Made by a program: the position numbers and the translations under genes
Notes under the pieces: model-generated
Told to the model about the DNA's origin: nothing
Seen by the model: the letters and a program-made list of their open reading frames with translations, nothing else
The model's database searches: none
From: Streptomyces rimosus subsp. rimosus
GTDB taxonomy: Bacteria > Actinomycetota > Actinomycetes > Streptomycetales > Streptomycetaceae
Length of the DNA stretch: 64,000 bases
Direction of reading: 5' to 3'
Assembly: GCF_000720725.1 (NCBI RefSeq)
Contig: NZ_JOCQ01000002.1
Coordinates: 124,001-188,000 of the forward strand
In this document: one piece after another, positions 1 to 7,671 of the stretch
Numbering within the stretch: position 1 is the stretch's first letter
Layout: each line of letters starts with the position of its first letter

Positions 1-144
1 GTGGATGTCGGAGTGGCAGATGCCCGCGAACTTGATGTCGATGAGGATGTCGTGCTCACCCAGCTCCCGGCGCTCGATGGTGGTGCGCTCCAGCGGAGCC
101 TTCGGGGCGGGTGCTGCGTATGCGGGTACAGAGGTGCGGTTCAT
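1..144 (-). CDS. Zinc-dependent alcohol dehydrogenase, N-terminal fragment
   Basis: The first 48 codons of a gene that runs out of the window on the left. The ATG lies at 144-142 with a GGAGA Shine-Dalgarno just upstream on the minus strand. The peptide has a short leader, then a GroES-like strand pair, and ends in GICHSDIH. That is the catalytic zinc Cys and following His-Ser-Asp of the cinnamyl-alcohol-dehydrogenase/YahK branch of NAD(P)H alcohol dehydrogenases, which reduce aldehydes to alcohols. It is divergent from an XRE/MmyB-like regulator 130 bp away, a common pairing in Streptomyces, so the regulator may control it (inference). The cofactor domain is not visible. Confidence 0.85.
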   Translation of the reverse strand, partial: MNRTSVPAYAAPAPKAPLERTTIERRELGEHDILIDIKFAGICHSDIH

Positions 145-232
145 GCTCTCCAGGGTGGGCTTGGCTGCCCGGGGCAACCAGTGCCCTGTTCAACCTACGC
201 TCGGCGGTCCTACTACTGCGAGAAGCACCCTG

Positions 233-268
233 GCGCGCACGCGGCCCGCCCCCGGTGCGCGCGATAAT
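233..268 (+). promoter_or_regulatory. Inverted repeat and -10 element before the XRE gene
   Basis: GCGCGCAC (233-240) and GTGCGCGC (255-262) form perfect 8-base inverted arms with a 14-base spacer. They directly abut GATAAT (263-268), a good -10. Transcription would begin about 7 bases later, essentially at the ATG at 275, which lacks a Shine-Dalgarno. The XRE message is therefore probably leaderless, and the repeat, lying where RNA polymerase binds, is a candidate autoregulatory or divergent operator. Confidence 0.45.
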
Positions 269-274
269 CACGGG

Positions 275-1183
275 ATGGATCAGAGCACCGAAATGAGCGA
301 CTTCCTCCGCTCCCGCCGTGCCCGGCTCCGGCCCGAGGACGTGGGCCTGGTCCACCACGGCGGACGGCGGAGGGTGCCCGGCCTGCGGCGGGAGGAACTG
401 GCGCAGCTGGCGGGCGTCAGCGTCGCGTACTACATCCGGCTCGAACAAGGGCGGGGCCAGAACGTCTCCGCCGAGGTGCTCGACGCGATCTCCGACGTAC
501 TGCGGCTCACCCCGGCCGAGCGCTCCCACCTCGCCGACCTGGCCCGGCCGGCCTCCCGCCCGCGTCCCGCCCCGCGCCCGCCGCGGCTGCGCCCCGCCGT
601 CCAGGCGCTGATGGACGCGATGGAGGTCCCGGCGTACGTCGTGGGCCGGCGGCTGGACATCCTCGGCGGGAACCGGCTCGCCCGCGCCCTGCTCGGCGAC
701 TTCGCCGCGCTGCCGGCGGGCCGGCGCAACACGGCCTGGCTGGTCTTCCTCGATCCGGCCACGCGCGCGCTGTACGCCGACTGGGAGGAGAAGGCCAGCT
801 CCGTCGTGGCCTTCCTGCGGCGGGACGTCGGCCGGTACCCGGGCGACCCCGAGCTGAGCGCGCTGATCACCGAGCTGTCCGCCGAGAGCGCCGACTTCCG
901 CCGGATCTGGGCCGACCACGACGTACGGGACAAGGACTTCGGCCGCAAGCGGCTGCGGCATCCGGTGGTGGGGCCGCTGTCCCTCGCGTACGAGACGCTG
1001 ACCCTGCCGGCCGATCCGGAGCAGCAGCTGGTCACCTACCACGCGGAGCCGGGGACGCCGTCGGCGGCGGCGCTGCGGCGGCTGGCGCGGCACGCGGCGG
1101 AGGGGGACAGCGCCCCGGAGCCGGGCGGTTTCCCGGAGCGGGCCGGTGCCGCGGAGCGGCGGGAGGAGGCCGTTTCCGCCTAG
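275..1183 (+). CDS. XRE-family regulator with MmyB-like ligand-binding domain
   Basis: 302 residues. The N-terminal third is an XRE helix-turn-helix (motifs VPGLRREELAQLAGVS and YYIRLEQGRG). After a Pro/Arg-rich linker comes an MmyB-type (MLTR) ligand-binding domain containing WLVFLDP, the family's usual layout. Such proteins are DNA-binding regulators, often encoded divergently from a short-chain or zinc dehydrogenase that they control, as here. The ATG at 275 is preferred over upstream in-frame starts because it begins the conserved domain and fits the -10 at 263-268 for a leaderless message. The stop codon sits inside the first unit of a 22-bp tandem repeat, so the last residues vary easily if repeat number changes. 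Confidence 0.88.
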   Translation: MDQSTEMSDFLRSRRARLRPEDVGLVHHGGRRRVPGLRREELAQLAGVSVAYYIRLEQGRGQNVSAEVLDAISDVLRLTPAERSHLADLARPASRPRPAPRPPRLRPAVQALMDAMEVPAYVVGRRLDILGGNRLARALLGDFAALPAGRRNTAWLVFLDPATRALYADWEEKASSVVAFLRRDVGRYPGDPELSALITELSAESADFRRIWADHDVRDKDFGRKRLRHPVVGPLSLAYETLTLPADPEQQLVTYHAEPGTPSAAALRRLARHAAEGDSAPEPGGFPERAGAAERREEAVSA

Positions 1184-1253
1184 CGGTGAGGCCGTTTCCG
1201 CGTCGCTGTGAGGTCGTTCCCGCGTCGCGCCGAGGCCGTTTCCGCGGCGTGGC
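1166..1253. repeat. 22-bp tandem repeat, four copies
   Basis: Units begin at 1166, 1188, 1210 and 1232, an exact 22-base period. Each starts with GAGGCCGTTTCCGC or a two-mismatch variant, while the last 8 bases vary. The first unit contains the TAG stop (1181-1183) of the XRE gene, so the array straddles the gene end. Confidence 0.8.
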
Positions 1254-1488
1254 GGGAAGCGGCGACGCGGTCTGTTGTGCGGGCGCCCGGCTGGGTACCG
1301 TACGACGTGGGCCCCGCTGTGAGCATTCCGGCGGGGCCCGCCAGACGTCCGGCCGGTTTCCGCCCTGCGGACGGGCGTCTTTACTTCGCCATTACCTCTA
1401 CAGTGCTGTAGATTTGCGATTCCCGGCCGGTGGCGGCGGCCGCCGCTCTGCCCGGGGGCATGCCATCCCGACGCAGGAGTGACAGCAC
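1184..1488. other. Intergenic region before the first terD gene
   Basis: About 305 bases without a credible gene. It holds most of the 22-bp repeat array at its left end and the terD promoter region at its right end. The short open frames across it have no recognisable content. Confidence 0.6.
1398..1414 (+). promoter_or_regulatory. Inverted repeat and possible -10 before terD
   Basis: CTACAG (1398-1403) and CTGTAG (1406-1411) are perfect inverted arms around a 2-base centre. They overlap TAGATT (1409-1414), a plausible -10. It could be a repressor site or the core promoter of terD 75 bases downstream. The arms resemble a BlaI/CopY box, but the spacing differs. Confidence 0.35.
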
Positions 1489-2070
1489 ATGACCGTGAAC
1501 CTGGACAAGGGTCAGAAGATCAGTCTGAGCAAGTCCGGCGGGGGCGAACTCAGCGTGGTCCGCATGGGCCTGGGCTGGCAGGCCGCCGCCCGCAAGGGCT
1601 TCCTCGCCAAGCTGATGGCCCGCGAGATCGACCTGGACGCCTCTGCCGTGCTGTTCGCCGGTCAGCAGCCCGTCGAGGTGGTCTTCTTCCAGCACCTGAT
1701 CAGCGACGACGGATCCGTGCGGCACACCGGTGACAACCTGGTGGGCGGCGCGGGGCAGGGCGGCGACGACGAGGTGATCTACGTCGACCTCCAGCGGGTG
1801 CCCCCGCACATCGACCAGATCATCTTCACGGTGAACTCCTTCACCGGCCAGACCTTCGCCGAGGTGCAGAACGCGTTCTGCCGCCTGGTGGACGAGAGCA
1901 CCGGCCAGGAGCTGGCCCGCTACACCCTCACCGGCGGCGGCCAGTACACCGCGCAGATCATGGCGAAGGTGCGCCGGGCCGGCGGCGGCTGGGAGATGGC
2001 CGCCATCGGCGAGCCCGCGAACGGCCGCACCTTCCAGGACCTGATGCCGGTCATCACCGCGCACCTGTAA
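1489..2070 (+). CDS. terD: TerD-family calcium-binding stress protein
   Basis: 193 residues. It begins with the family signature LDKGQKISLSK and continues with LGWQ, the Asp-rich DLDASAV segment, and DDGSVRHTGDNL, the calcium-binding loops of TerD domains. Family members are cytoplasmic Ca2+-binding proteins linked to tellurite and other stress resistance and, in Streptomyces, to differentiation; the biochemical role is unresolved. AGGAG lies upstream of the ATG. It is convergent with a second terD-like gene, and the two share the terminator at 2081-2108. No terB, terC or other ter partner is in the window. Confidence 0.93.
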   Translation: MTVNLDKGQKISLSKSGGGELSVVRMGLGWQAAARKGFLAKLMAREIDLDASAVLFAGQQPVEVVFFQHLISDDGSVRHTGDNLVGGAGQGGDDEVIYVDLQRVPPHIDQIIFTVNSFTGQTFAEVQNAFCRLVDESTGQELARYTLTGGGQYTAQIMAKVRRAGGGWEMAAIGEPANGRTFQDLMPVITAHL

Positions 2071-2080
2071 GCACGGGCGG

Positions 2081-2108
2081 AGGGCGCGCCCAAGGTGGCG
2101 CGCCCTTT
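2081..2108. terminator. Bidirectional terminator between the terD genes
   Basis: GGGCGCGCC (2082-2090), a 6-base loop, GGCGCGCCC (2097-2105), then TTT: a perfect 9-bp GC stem. It lies 11 bases past the stop of the first terD gene and serves both convergent genes, though the U-run is weak on the minus strand. Confidence 0.75.
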
Positions 2109-2122
2109 CGCGCATCGGGGTC

Positions 2123-2154
2123 GCGTATCGGCCCGCGTATCGGCCCGCGTACCG
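2123..2154. repeat. 12-bp tandem repeat
   Basis: GCGTATCGGCCC occurs twice in tandem (2123-2134, 2135-2146), followed by a partial copy to 2154. It lies directly downstream of the second terD stop codon. Confidence 0.65.
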
Positions 2155-2158
2155 GGGG

Positions 2159-2737
2159 TCAGCCGACGTTGACGCCGTAGTCGGTGGCGATACCGGCCAG
2201 CCCGGACGCGTAACCCTGGCCGATGGCGCGGAACTTCCACTCGCCGCCACGCCGGTAGAGCGCGCCGAAGACCATCGCCGTCTCGCCGGCGGCGTCGTAC
2301 GACAGCTCGTAGCGGCACATCTCGCGGCCCGTCAGATTGTCCACGACGCGGATGTACGCGTCCTCGACCTGGCCGAAATTCTGCCCGCGCGTCTCGGCGT
2401 CGTGGATGGAGACGGTGAAGACGACCTGGCCGGTCTGCTCGCCGAGGCGGTCCAGGTCGACCAGGATCTGCTCGTCGTCGCCGTCGCCCTCACCGGTGAG
2501 GTTGTCGCCGGTGTGCCGGACCGCGCCGTCCGGGCTGGCCAGGTTGTTGTAGAAGACGAAGTGCGCGTCGGACAGGACGCGCTGGTCGGGGCCGCAGACG
2601 ACCGCCGAGGCGTCCAGGTCGAAGTCCGCGCCGCCGGTGGGCCGGGCGTCCCAGCCCAGGCCGACGGTGACGTCCGCGAGGGGAGTGCCGTCCTGGTTGA
2701 GGACGACGTTCTGGCCCTTGCTGAGGCTGACGCCCAT
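2159..2737 (-). CDS. TerD-family protein (TerE/TerZ-like)
   Basis: 192 residues with the whole TerD fold: LSKGQNVVLNQDG at the start, LGWD, DFDLDASAVVCG, DGAVRHTGDNLTGEGDGDDEQI and a C-terminal RAIGQGYASGL. The acidic loops that bind calcium are better kept here than in the convergent neighbour. AGGAG sits 9 bases before the ATG. It is closer to the canonical TerD/TerE group and is probably a paralogue rather than a recent duplicate, since only the core motifs match between the two. Function is inferred from the family (stress response, Ca2+ binding). Confidence 0.93.
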   Translation of the reverse strand: MGVSLSKGQNVVLNQDGTPLADVTVGLGWDARPTGGADFDLDASAVVCGPDQRVLSDAHFVFYNNLASPDGAVRHTGDNLTGEGDGDDEQILVDLDRLGEQTGQVVFTVSIHDAETRGQNFGQVEDAYIRVVDNLTGREMCRYELSYDAAGETAMVFGALYRRGGEWKFRAIGQGYASGLAGIATDYGVNVG

Positions 2738-3082
2738 GGTGCTGTGTCTCCTGTTGCGAGTGCGGTGCGGTCCGGTGAGTCGGGTTCTTCCACCGGGCCA
2801 ACGCGGCGGCCCGCACCAAGGTTCCCGGATTGCGCAAGCAATGAAGTTTTACGGGTGGCAACCGGGCGCGTCCCACCGGTTCCCGCTGAACCGCGGTCAT
2901 GGTGTTGCCACAGTGGGTGACATGCTTCTACGGTCAGCTGCACGGCCGCGTTCTACGGGTGTAGACCGGCCGTGACGCGACGTCACCCGGGACGCGCCGC
3001 CCGGCCGGCCGACCACGCCGGGCCGTGTCCCCTCCGGCGCCGCCGAGCACCTGTGCTGTGTGTGGAAGGGAGAGCCGGAAGC
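2738..3082. other. Divergent intergenic region, terD-like gene and hydantoinase
   Basis: 345 bases between two divergent genes, so it must carry both promoters. Visible structure: ATTGC-GCAA-GCAAT (small dyad near 2830), TTCTACGG repeated 25 bases apart (about 2926 and 2951), and the nested inverted repeat at 2941-2974. No clear -35/-10 pair stands out. Confidence 0.6.
2941..2974. promoter_or_regulatory. Nested inverted repeat upstream of the hydantoinase operon
   Basis: The outer arms are CACGGCC (2941-2947) and GGCCGTG (2968-2974). The inner arms are TCTAC (2952-2956) and GTAGA (2961-2965) around GGGT. This composite dyad lies about 110 bases before the hydantoinase ATG. It could be an operator for a dimeric regulator or a terminator-like hairpin insulating the two divergent genes. 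Confidence 0.4.
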
Positions 3083-4489
3083 ATGAGCCGAACAGTCGTC
3101 CGCGGCGGTCTGGTCGTCACCGCCGCCGATGAGATCCACGCCGATGTCCTGGTCGAGGACGGCAGGATCGCCGCCCTTGCCGCGCACGGCACGACCACCG
3201 CCGAGAGCTGGACCGAGGGCGCCGACCGCACCATCGACGCCACCGGGAAATACGTCGTCCCGGGCGGCGTGGACGCCCACACCCACATGGACTTCCCGTT
3301 CGGCGGGACGTTCTCCTCCGACACCTTCGAGACCGGCACCCGGGCCGCGGCCTGGGGCGGCACGACCACCATCGTGGACTTCGCCGTCCAGACGCGCGGT
3401 CAGGCGCTGCGCGAAGGGCTGGACACCTGGCACGCCAAGGCCGATGCCCAGTGCGCCGTCGACTACGCCTTCCACATGATCCTCTCCGATGTGAACGAGC
3501 ACTCGCTCAAGGAGCTGGACCTGCTGGTCGAGGAGGGCGTCACCTCCTTCAAGCTGTTCACCGCCTACCCGGGCGTCTTCTACAGCGACGACGGCCAGAT
3601 CCTGCGCGCCATGCAGCGCTCGGCGGGCAACGGCGGGCTGGTCATGATGCACGCCGAGAACGGCATCGCGATCGACGTCCTGGTCGAACAGGCCCTGGCG
3701 GAAGGCCGCACCGACCCGCGCTACCACGGCGAGGTGCGCAGGGAGCTGCTGGAGGCCGAGGCCACCCACCGTACGATCCAGCTCGCCCGGGTCGCCGGCG
3801 CGCCGCTGTACGTCGTGCACGTCTCCGCCGAGGAGGCCGTCGCCGAGCTGGCGCAGGCCCGCGACAAGGGGCTGAACGTCTTCGGCGAGACCTGTCCGCA
3901 GTACCTCTTCCTGTCCACCGACAACCTGGCCGAGCCGGACTTCGAGGGCGCCAAGTACGTCTGCAGCACACCGCTGCGCCCGAAGGAGCACCAGGCGGCG
4001 CTGTGGCGCGGCCTGCGCACCAACGATCTCCAGGTGGTCTCCACCGACCACTGCCCGTTCTGCTTCAAGGGCCAGAAGGAGCTGGGCCGCGGCGACTTCT
4101 CCAAGATCCCCAACGGGATGCCGGGCGTCGAGCACCGGATGGACCTGCTCCACCAGGGCGTGGTGGACGGGCACATCAGCCGCCGCCGCTGGATCGAGAT
4201 CGCCTGCGCCACACCGGCCCGGATGTTCGGCCTCTACCCCAAGAAGGGCACCATCGCGCCCGGTTCGGACGCCGACCTCGTCATCTACGACCCGGCCGCC
4301 GAGCAGGTCATCTCGGCCGCCACCCACCACATGAACGTCGACTACTCGGCGTACGAGGGGCGCACCGTCACCGGCCGCGTGGAGACCGTCCTCTCGCGCG
4401 GCGAGACCGTCGTCGACGAACGGCGCTACACCGGGCGCGCGGGGCACGGCCAGTACACCCCGCGCGGCACCTGCCAGTACCTGAACTGA
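3083..4489 (+). CDS. hydA: Dihydropyrimidinase / D-hydantoinase
   Basis: 468 residues of the cyclic amidohydrolase family, which opens dihydropyrimidine or hydantoin rings to N-carbamoyl amino acids. The binuclear metal centre is complete: His66 and His68 in DAHTHMD, the Lys157 expected to be carboxylated (FKLFTAYPG), His190 (HAEN), His246 (HVS) and Asp322 (STDHCPF). The ATG at 3083 has a GGAAGGGAG purine run upstream and removes a 37-residue unconserved extension. It is first in an operon with an F420-type oxidoreductase (11 bp downstream) and a FAD oxidoreductase, which suggests a catabolic unit for pyrimidines, hydantoins or related cyclic amides. Confidence 0.93.
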   Translation: MSRTVVRGGLVVTAADEIHADVLVEDGRIAALAAHGTTTAESWTEGADRTIDATGKYVVPGGVDAHTHMDFPFGGTFSSDTFETGTRAAAWGGTTTIVDFAVQTRGQALREGLDTWHAKADAQCAVDYAFHMILSDVNEHSLKELDLLVEEGVTSFKLFTAYPGVFYSDDGQILRAMQRSAGNGGLVMMHAENGIAIDVLVEQALAEGRTDPRYHGEVRRELLEAEATHRTIQLARVAGAPLYVVHVSAEEAVAELAQARDKGLNVFGETCPQYLFLSTDNLAEPDFEGAKYVCSTPLRPKEHQAALWRGLRTNDLQVVSTDHCPFCFKGQKELGRGDFSKIPNGMPGVEHRMDLLHQGVVDGHISRRRWIEIACATPARMFGLYPKKGTIAPGSDADLVIYDPAAEQVISAATHHMNVDYSAYEGRTVTGRVETVLSRGETVVDERRYTGRAGHGQYTPRGTCQYLN

Positions 4490-4500
4490 AGGAGGCCGCA

Positions 4501-5502
4501 ATGGACTTCGGAGTCGTCCTGCAGACCGACCCGCCCGCGTCCGACGTCGTCACCACCATGCGCCGCGCCGAGCGGCAGGGCTTCCGCCACGGCTGGACCT
4601 TCGACTCCTCCGTACTGTGGCAGGAGCCGTTCGTCATCTACAGCCGCATCCTGGAACACACCGAGCGCCTCATCGTCGGCCCGATGGTCACCAACCCCTC
4701 CACCCGCACCCCGGAGGTCACCGCCTCCACCTTCGCCACCCTCAACGACATGTACGGCAACCGCACCGTCTGCGGCATCGGGCGCGGCGACTCGGCGATG
4801 CGGGTGGCCGGCCGGCCGCCCAACACCCTCGCCCGCCTCGGCGAGTCGATCCGCGTGATCCGCGACCTCGCGGAGGGCCGGGAGACCGACGTCGGCGGTC
4901 GCCCACTGCGCATCCCGTGGGTGCGCGACGGGCGGCTGCCGGTGTGGATGGCCGCGTACGGGCCGAAAGCCCTGAAGATGACCGGAGAGCTGGCCGACGG
5001 CTTCATCCTCCAGCTCGCCGACCCGTTCCTGACCGAGTGGATGGTCAAGGCGGTGCGCGACGCCGCGGTGGCGGCGGGCCGCGACCCGTCCGACGTGAAG
5101 ATCTGCGTCGCGGCGCCCGCCTACGTGGGCGACGACCTCGCCCACGCCCGCGAGCAGTGCCGGTGGTTCGGCGGGATGGTCGGCAACCACGTCGCGGACC
5201 TGGTCAAGCGGTACGGCGAGCACTCCGGCATGGTGCCCGAGGCGCTCACCTCGTACATCAAGGAGCGCGCGGGCTACGACTACGCCCACCACGGCCGCTC
5301 CGGCAACCCCGACACCGCGTTCGTGCCGGACGAGATCGTGGACCGCTTCTGCCTGCTCGGGCCGCCCGGGGCCCAGCTGGAGAAGCTGCACCGGCTGCGG
5401 GAGCTGGGCGTCGACCAGTTCGCGCTGTACGCGATGCACGACGCGCGGGACGCCACCATCGACGCGTACGGCGAACGGATCATTCCGGAGTTCGCGGGCT
5501 GA
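4501..5502 (+). CDS. LLM-class F420-type oxidoreductase (TIGR03842-like)
   Basis: 333 residues with the bacterial-luciferase TIM barrel: MDFGVVLQTDPP at the first strand, GPMVTNPSTRTPEVTAS, and NRTVCGIGRGDSAM with the phosphate-binding region. It resembles the TIGR03842 F420-dependent subgroup of flavin-type monooxygenase-fold enzymes. A strong GGAGG precedes the ATG, 11 bases after the hydantoinase stop, so the genes are co-transcribed. The substrate is unknown; from its place it may act on the ring or on an N-carbamoyl product of the pathway. F420 rather than FMN use is a family-based inference. Confidence 0.87.
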   Translation: MDFGVVLQTDPPASDVVTTMRRAERQGFRHGWTFDSSVLWQEPFVIYSRILEHTERLIVGPMVTNPSTRTPEVTASTFATLNDMYGNRTVCGIGRGDSAMRVAGRPPNTLARLGESIRVIRDLAEGRETDVGGRPLRIPWVRDGRLPVWMAAYGPKALKMTGELADGFILQLADPFLTEWMVKAVRDAAVAAGRDPSDVKICVAAPAYVGDDLAHAREQCRWFGGMVGNHVADLVKRYGEHSGMVPEALTSYIKERAGYDYAHHGRSGNPDTAFVPDEIVDRFCLLGPPGAQLEKLHRLRELGVDQFALYAMHDARDATIDAYGERIIPEFAG

Positions 5503-5528
5503 GGGCCCGGCAGGGGAGGGGGACGGCC

Positions 5529-6635
5529 ATGCGCGTCGCCGTGGTGGGTGCGGGCATCGTGGGCGCGAGTGCCGCGTGGCACGCGGCCGGGCTGGGCGCG
5601 GACGTGGTGCTGGCGGGGCGCACCCAGCCCGGTGAGGCGACCGCGGCCGGCGCGGGCATCGTCTGCCCCTGGGCCTCCGGGAACGACGACCCCGACTGGT
5701 TCCGCGCCGCCGCCGAAGGGGCGCGGTACTACCCCGGCCTGGTCGCCGAACTGGCCGAAGCGGGCGAGCGCGGCCTCGGCCACCGCGTCGTCGGCGCGCT
5801 CGCCCTGGCCGCCGACGACGCGGACCTGCACCGCATCCGCCTGCGGGTGCTGGAACGGCGGCGCGACGCCGCGGACACCGGCGAGGTGGACCTCCTCGAC
5901 GAGTCCGCGGCCCGCTCGCTGTTCCCGCCGCTGGCGCCCGGTCTGCGTGCCGTACGCATATCCGCCGGCGCCCGCGTCGACGGCGGCCGGCTGCGCGACG
6001 CGCTGCTGCGGCAGGCGCGGTGGCGCGGCGCGGACGTACGCCTGGGACGCGCGGCGCTGGTCCGTACGGGCGACCGGATCACCGGCATCGAGGTGGACGG
6101 CGAACGCATCGCCGCGGACGCGGTCGTCGTCGCGGCCGGGGCCTGGGCGCCGGAACTGCTGGCGCCGGTGGGGGTGACCGTACGGATCACCCCGGAGCGC
6201 GGGCAGCTCGCGCACCTGTCGCTGTCCGGCGCGGACACCGGGCATTGGCCCGTCGTCATGCCCCGCGCCACCGGGCACTACCTCGTCCCGTTCGACGGCG
6301 CGCGGGTCGTGGCGGGCGCCACCCGGGAGTCCGGCACCGGCTTCGACCACCGGGTGACGGCCGGGGGGCTGGCCGAGGTGCTGGCCGAGGCCCTGGCGGT
6401 CGCGCCCGGGCTGGCGGACGCCACGCATCTGGAGACGCGCGTCGGCTTCCGCCCCGTTGGCCCGGACAGCCGTCCGCTGCTCGGCCGGGTCCCCGGCCTG
6501 GACGGCCTGATCGTCGCCGACGGCCTCGGCTCGACCGGGCTGACCGCCGGCCCGTGGGCGGGACGGGTCGCCGCGCTGCTGGCCACGGGCGCGGACCCGG
6601 GGCTCGACCTGGGGGCGTACGACCCGGTGCGCTGA
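5529..6635 (+). CDS. FAD-dependent amino-acid/amine oxidoreductase (DAO family)
   Basis: 368 residues. The N-terminal Rossmann motif VAVVGAGIVGASAA binds FAD. The middle RDALLRQARWRGADV and VVVAAGAWAPELL, and the C-terminal GFRPVGPDSRPLLG and LGSTGLTAGP, are hallmarks of the DadA/D-amino-acid-oxidase fold. The enzyme should oxidise the C-N bond of an amino acid or amine. Third gene of the hydantoinase operon, it starts 26 bases after the preceding stop with GGGAGGG before the ATG. A chain from hydantoin to carbamoyl amino acid to amino acid to keto acid would use hydantoinase, a carbamoylase encoded elsewhere, and this enzyme (inference). Confidence 0.87.
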   Translation: MRVAVVGAGIVGASAAWHAAGLGADVVLAGRTQPGEATAAGAGIVCPWASGNDDPDWFRAAAEGARYYPGLVAELAEAGERGLGHRVVGALALAADDADLHRIRLRVLERRRDAADTGEVDLLDESAARSLFPPLAPGLRAVRISAGARVDGGRLRDALLRQARWRGADVRLGRAALVRTGDRITGIEVDGERIAADAVVVAAGAWAPELLAPVGVTVRITPERGQLAHLSLSGADTGHWPVVMPRATGHYLVPFDGARVVAGATRESGTGFDHRVTAGGLAEVLAEALAVAPGLADATHLETRVGFRPVGPDSRPLLGRVPGLDGLIVADGLGSTGLTAGPWAGRVAALLATGADPGLDLGAYDPVR

Positions 6636-6810
6636 CCGGCGCACGGTTCGGGCGGGGGCGCGTGGGTCCGGCCGGGGGCGCACAGGACGCGCCGAGGCGC
6701 GCGGGGGCGCGCATCAACTCACCCGTCACTCCCAACTCTTTGCCCACTCCTGATGCTCCCCATACGAGGTGGCCTTGGAGTGCGGCGGCCGATGCGGGGA
6801 CCATGGATCC

Positions 6811-7512
6811 ATGAGGCGCCCCCCATCGGAGACACACTTCGGCACCGGTACCCGTACGACGCCCGCTTCGGCCGGCCGGCTCTCCCACGTACGGTGGATC
6901 GCCGGCGGCACCGGAGCGGGCAAGAGCACCCTGGCGATAGTCCTGGCGCGGCGCCACGGCGCCGTCGTCTACCGCGGTGACCTGGCCCAGCACACCTGGC
7001 TGCCCCGTTGTTCACCCCGGCAGCACCCGAACTTCCACGCCGCCCGCGACGAGCCGCCCGGCTCCCTGTGGGACAGCCGCAGCCCCGACGAGGCGTGCGG
7101 CTTCGCGCAGCGCGTGGTGGCCGAGACCTTCGCCTTCGAGGTCGAGGACCTGCTCGCGATGCCCACCGACCGGCCCGTCCTGGTCGACTGGTTCGGCAAC
7201 CTGCCGAGCCAGCTCGCCCCCCTGCTCACCCGCCCCGACCAGGCGGTCTTCCTGCTCCCCACCCCGGAGTTCCGGCTGGCCGCGCTGCGCTCCCGGCGCA
7301 GCGTCCCGGTGCGCTCCCTGGTCAGCTGGGGCAGCCGGGCCCCGGAAGCCACGCTGGCCAAACGGCTGGCCCGGGACGAACTGTGGGACGCCGAGGTCCG
7401 CCGCCAGGCGGCCGCCCACGGGAACACGGTCATCACCATGGACGGCGGCCGGCCGGTCACCGACCTCGCGGACGAGGTGGCGGAGCGCTTCCGGCTGGGG
7501 ACGGCGGCGTAG
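6811..7512 (+). CDS. P-loop ATP/GTP-binding protein
   Basis: 233 residues. WIAGGTGAGKSTLA is a complete Walker A motif near residue 30; VLVDWFGNLPSQL probably holds the Walker B strand. The layout resembles small kinases that phosphorylate a metabolite and the AAA_18/zeta-toxin-like group, but I cannot assign a substrate. The ATG at 6811 is chosen because GGGGA lies upstream; a GTG at 6769 would add 14 residues. It is monocistronic, followed by a 37-bp tandem repeat array. Confidence 0.7.
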   Translation: MRRPPSETHFGTGTRTTPASAGRLSHVRWIAGGTGAGKSTLAIVLARRHGAVVYRGDLAQHTWLPRCSPRQHPNFHAARDEPPGSLWDSRSPDEACGFAQRVVAETFAFEVEDLLAMPTDRPVLVDWFGNLPSQLAPLLTRPDQAVFLLPTPEFRLAALRSRRSVPVRSLVSWGSRAPEATLAKRLARDELWDAEVRRQAAAHGNTVITMDGGRPVTDLADEVAERFRLGTAA

Positions 7513-7560
7513 GGGTACGGGGCTCCGCGGCGCGATGCACCGGACCCGCGCGACGGGCCG

Positions 7561-7671
7561 GAGTGCACGCGGCCGACAAAACCCGCGCGGCGGCCCGGAG
7601 TGCATGCGGCCTACAAAAGCCGCGCGTCCGACCGGAGTTCACGCGGCTTACGGCACCCGCGCGGTCCACTC
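7561..7671. repeat. 37-bp tandem repeat, three copies, overlapping the lplA 3' end
   Basis: Units start at 7561, 7598 and 7635, an exact 37-base period. All share GAGTGCACGCGGC, an A-rich centre and CCGCGCG. The first two are near identical; the third is more diverged and encodes the end of the lipoate ligase, including its TAA (7648-7650 on the minus strand). Copies are contiguous with no spacers. Confidence 0.8.

Noticed and set aside
585..840. An active Ser/Thr kinase within the 1127-residue protein (residue numbering)
   Set aside because: HRD Asp, catalytic-loop Lys and Asn, DFG and the beta-3 Lys are all missing.
1398..1411. A BlaI/CopY-type box before terD
   Set aside because: Half-sites TACA and TGTA are 4 bases apart here rather than 2, and no BlaI-like gene is near. 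Kept only as an inverted repeat.
2897..4501. A 534-residue minus-strand open frame opposite the hydantoinase
   Set aside because: It is the mirror of a gene with a complete metal site and has no motif or ribosome-binding site of its own.
7561..7671. Repeat array as a CRISPR
   Set aside because: Units are contiguous with no spacers, and no cas gene is in the window.
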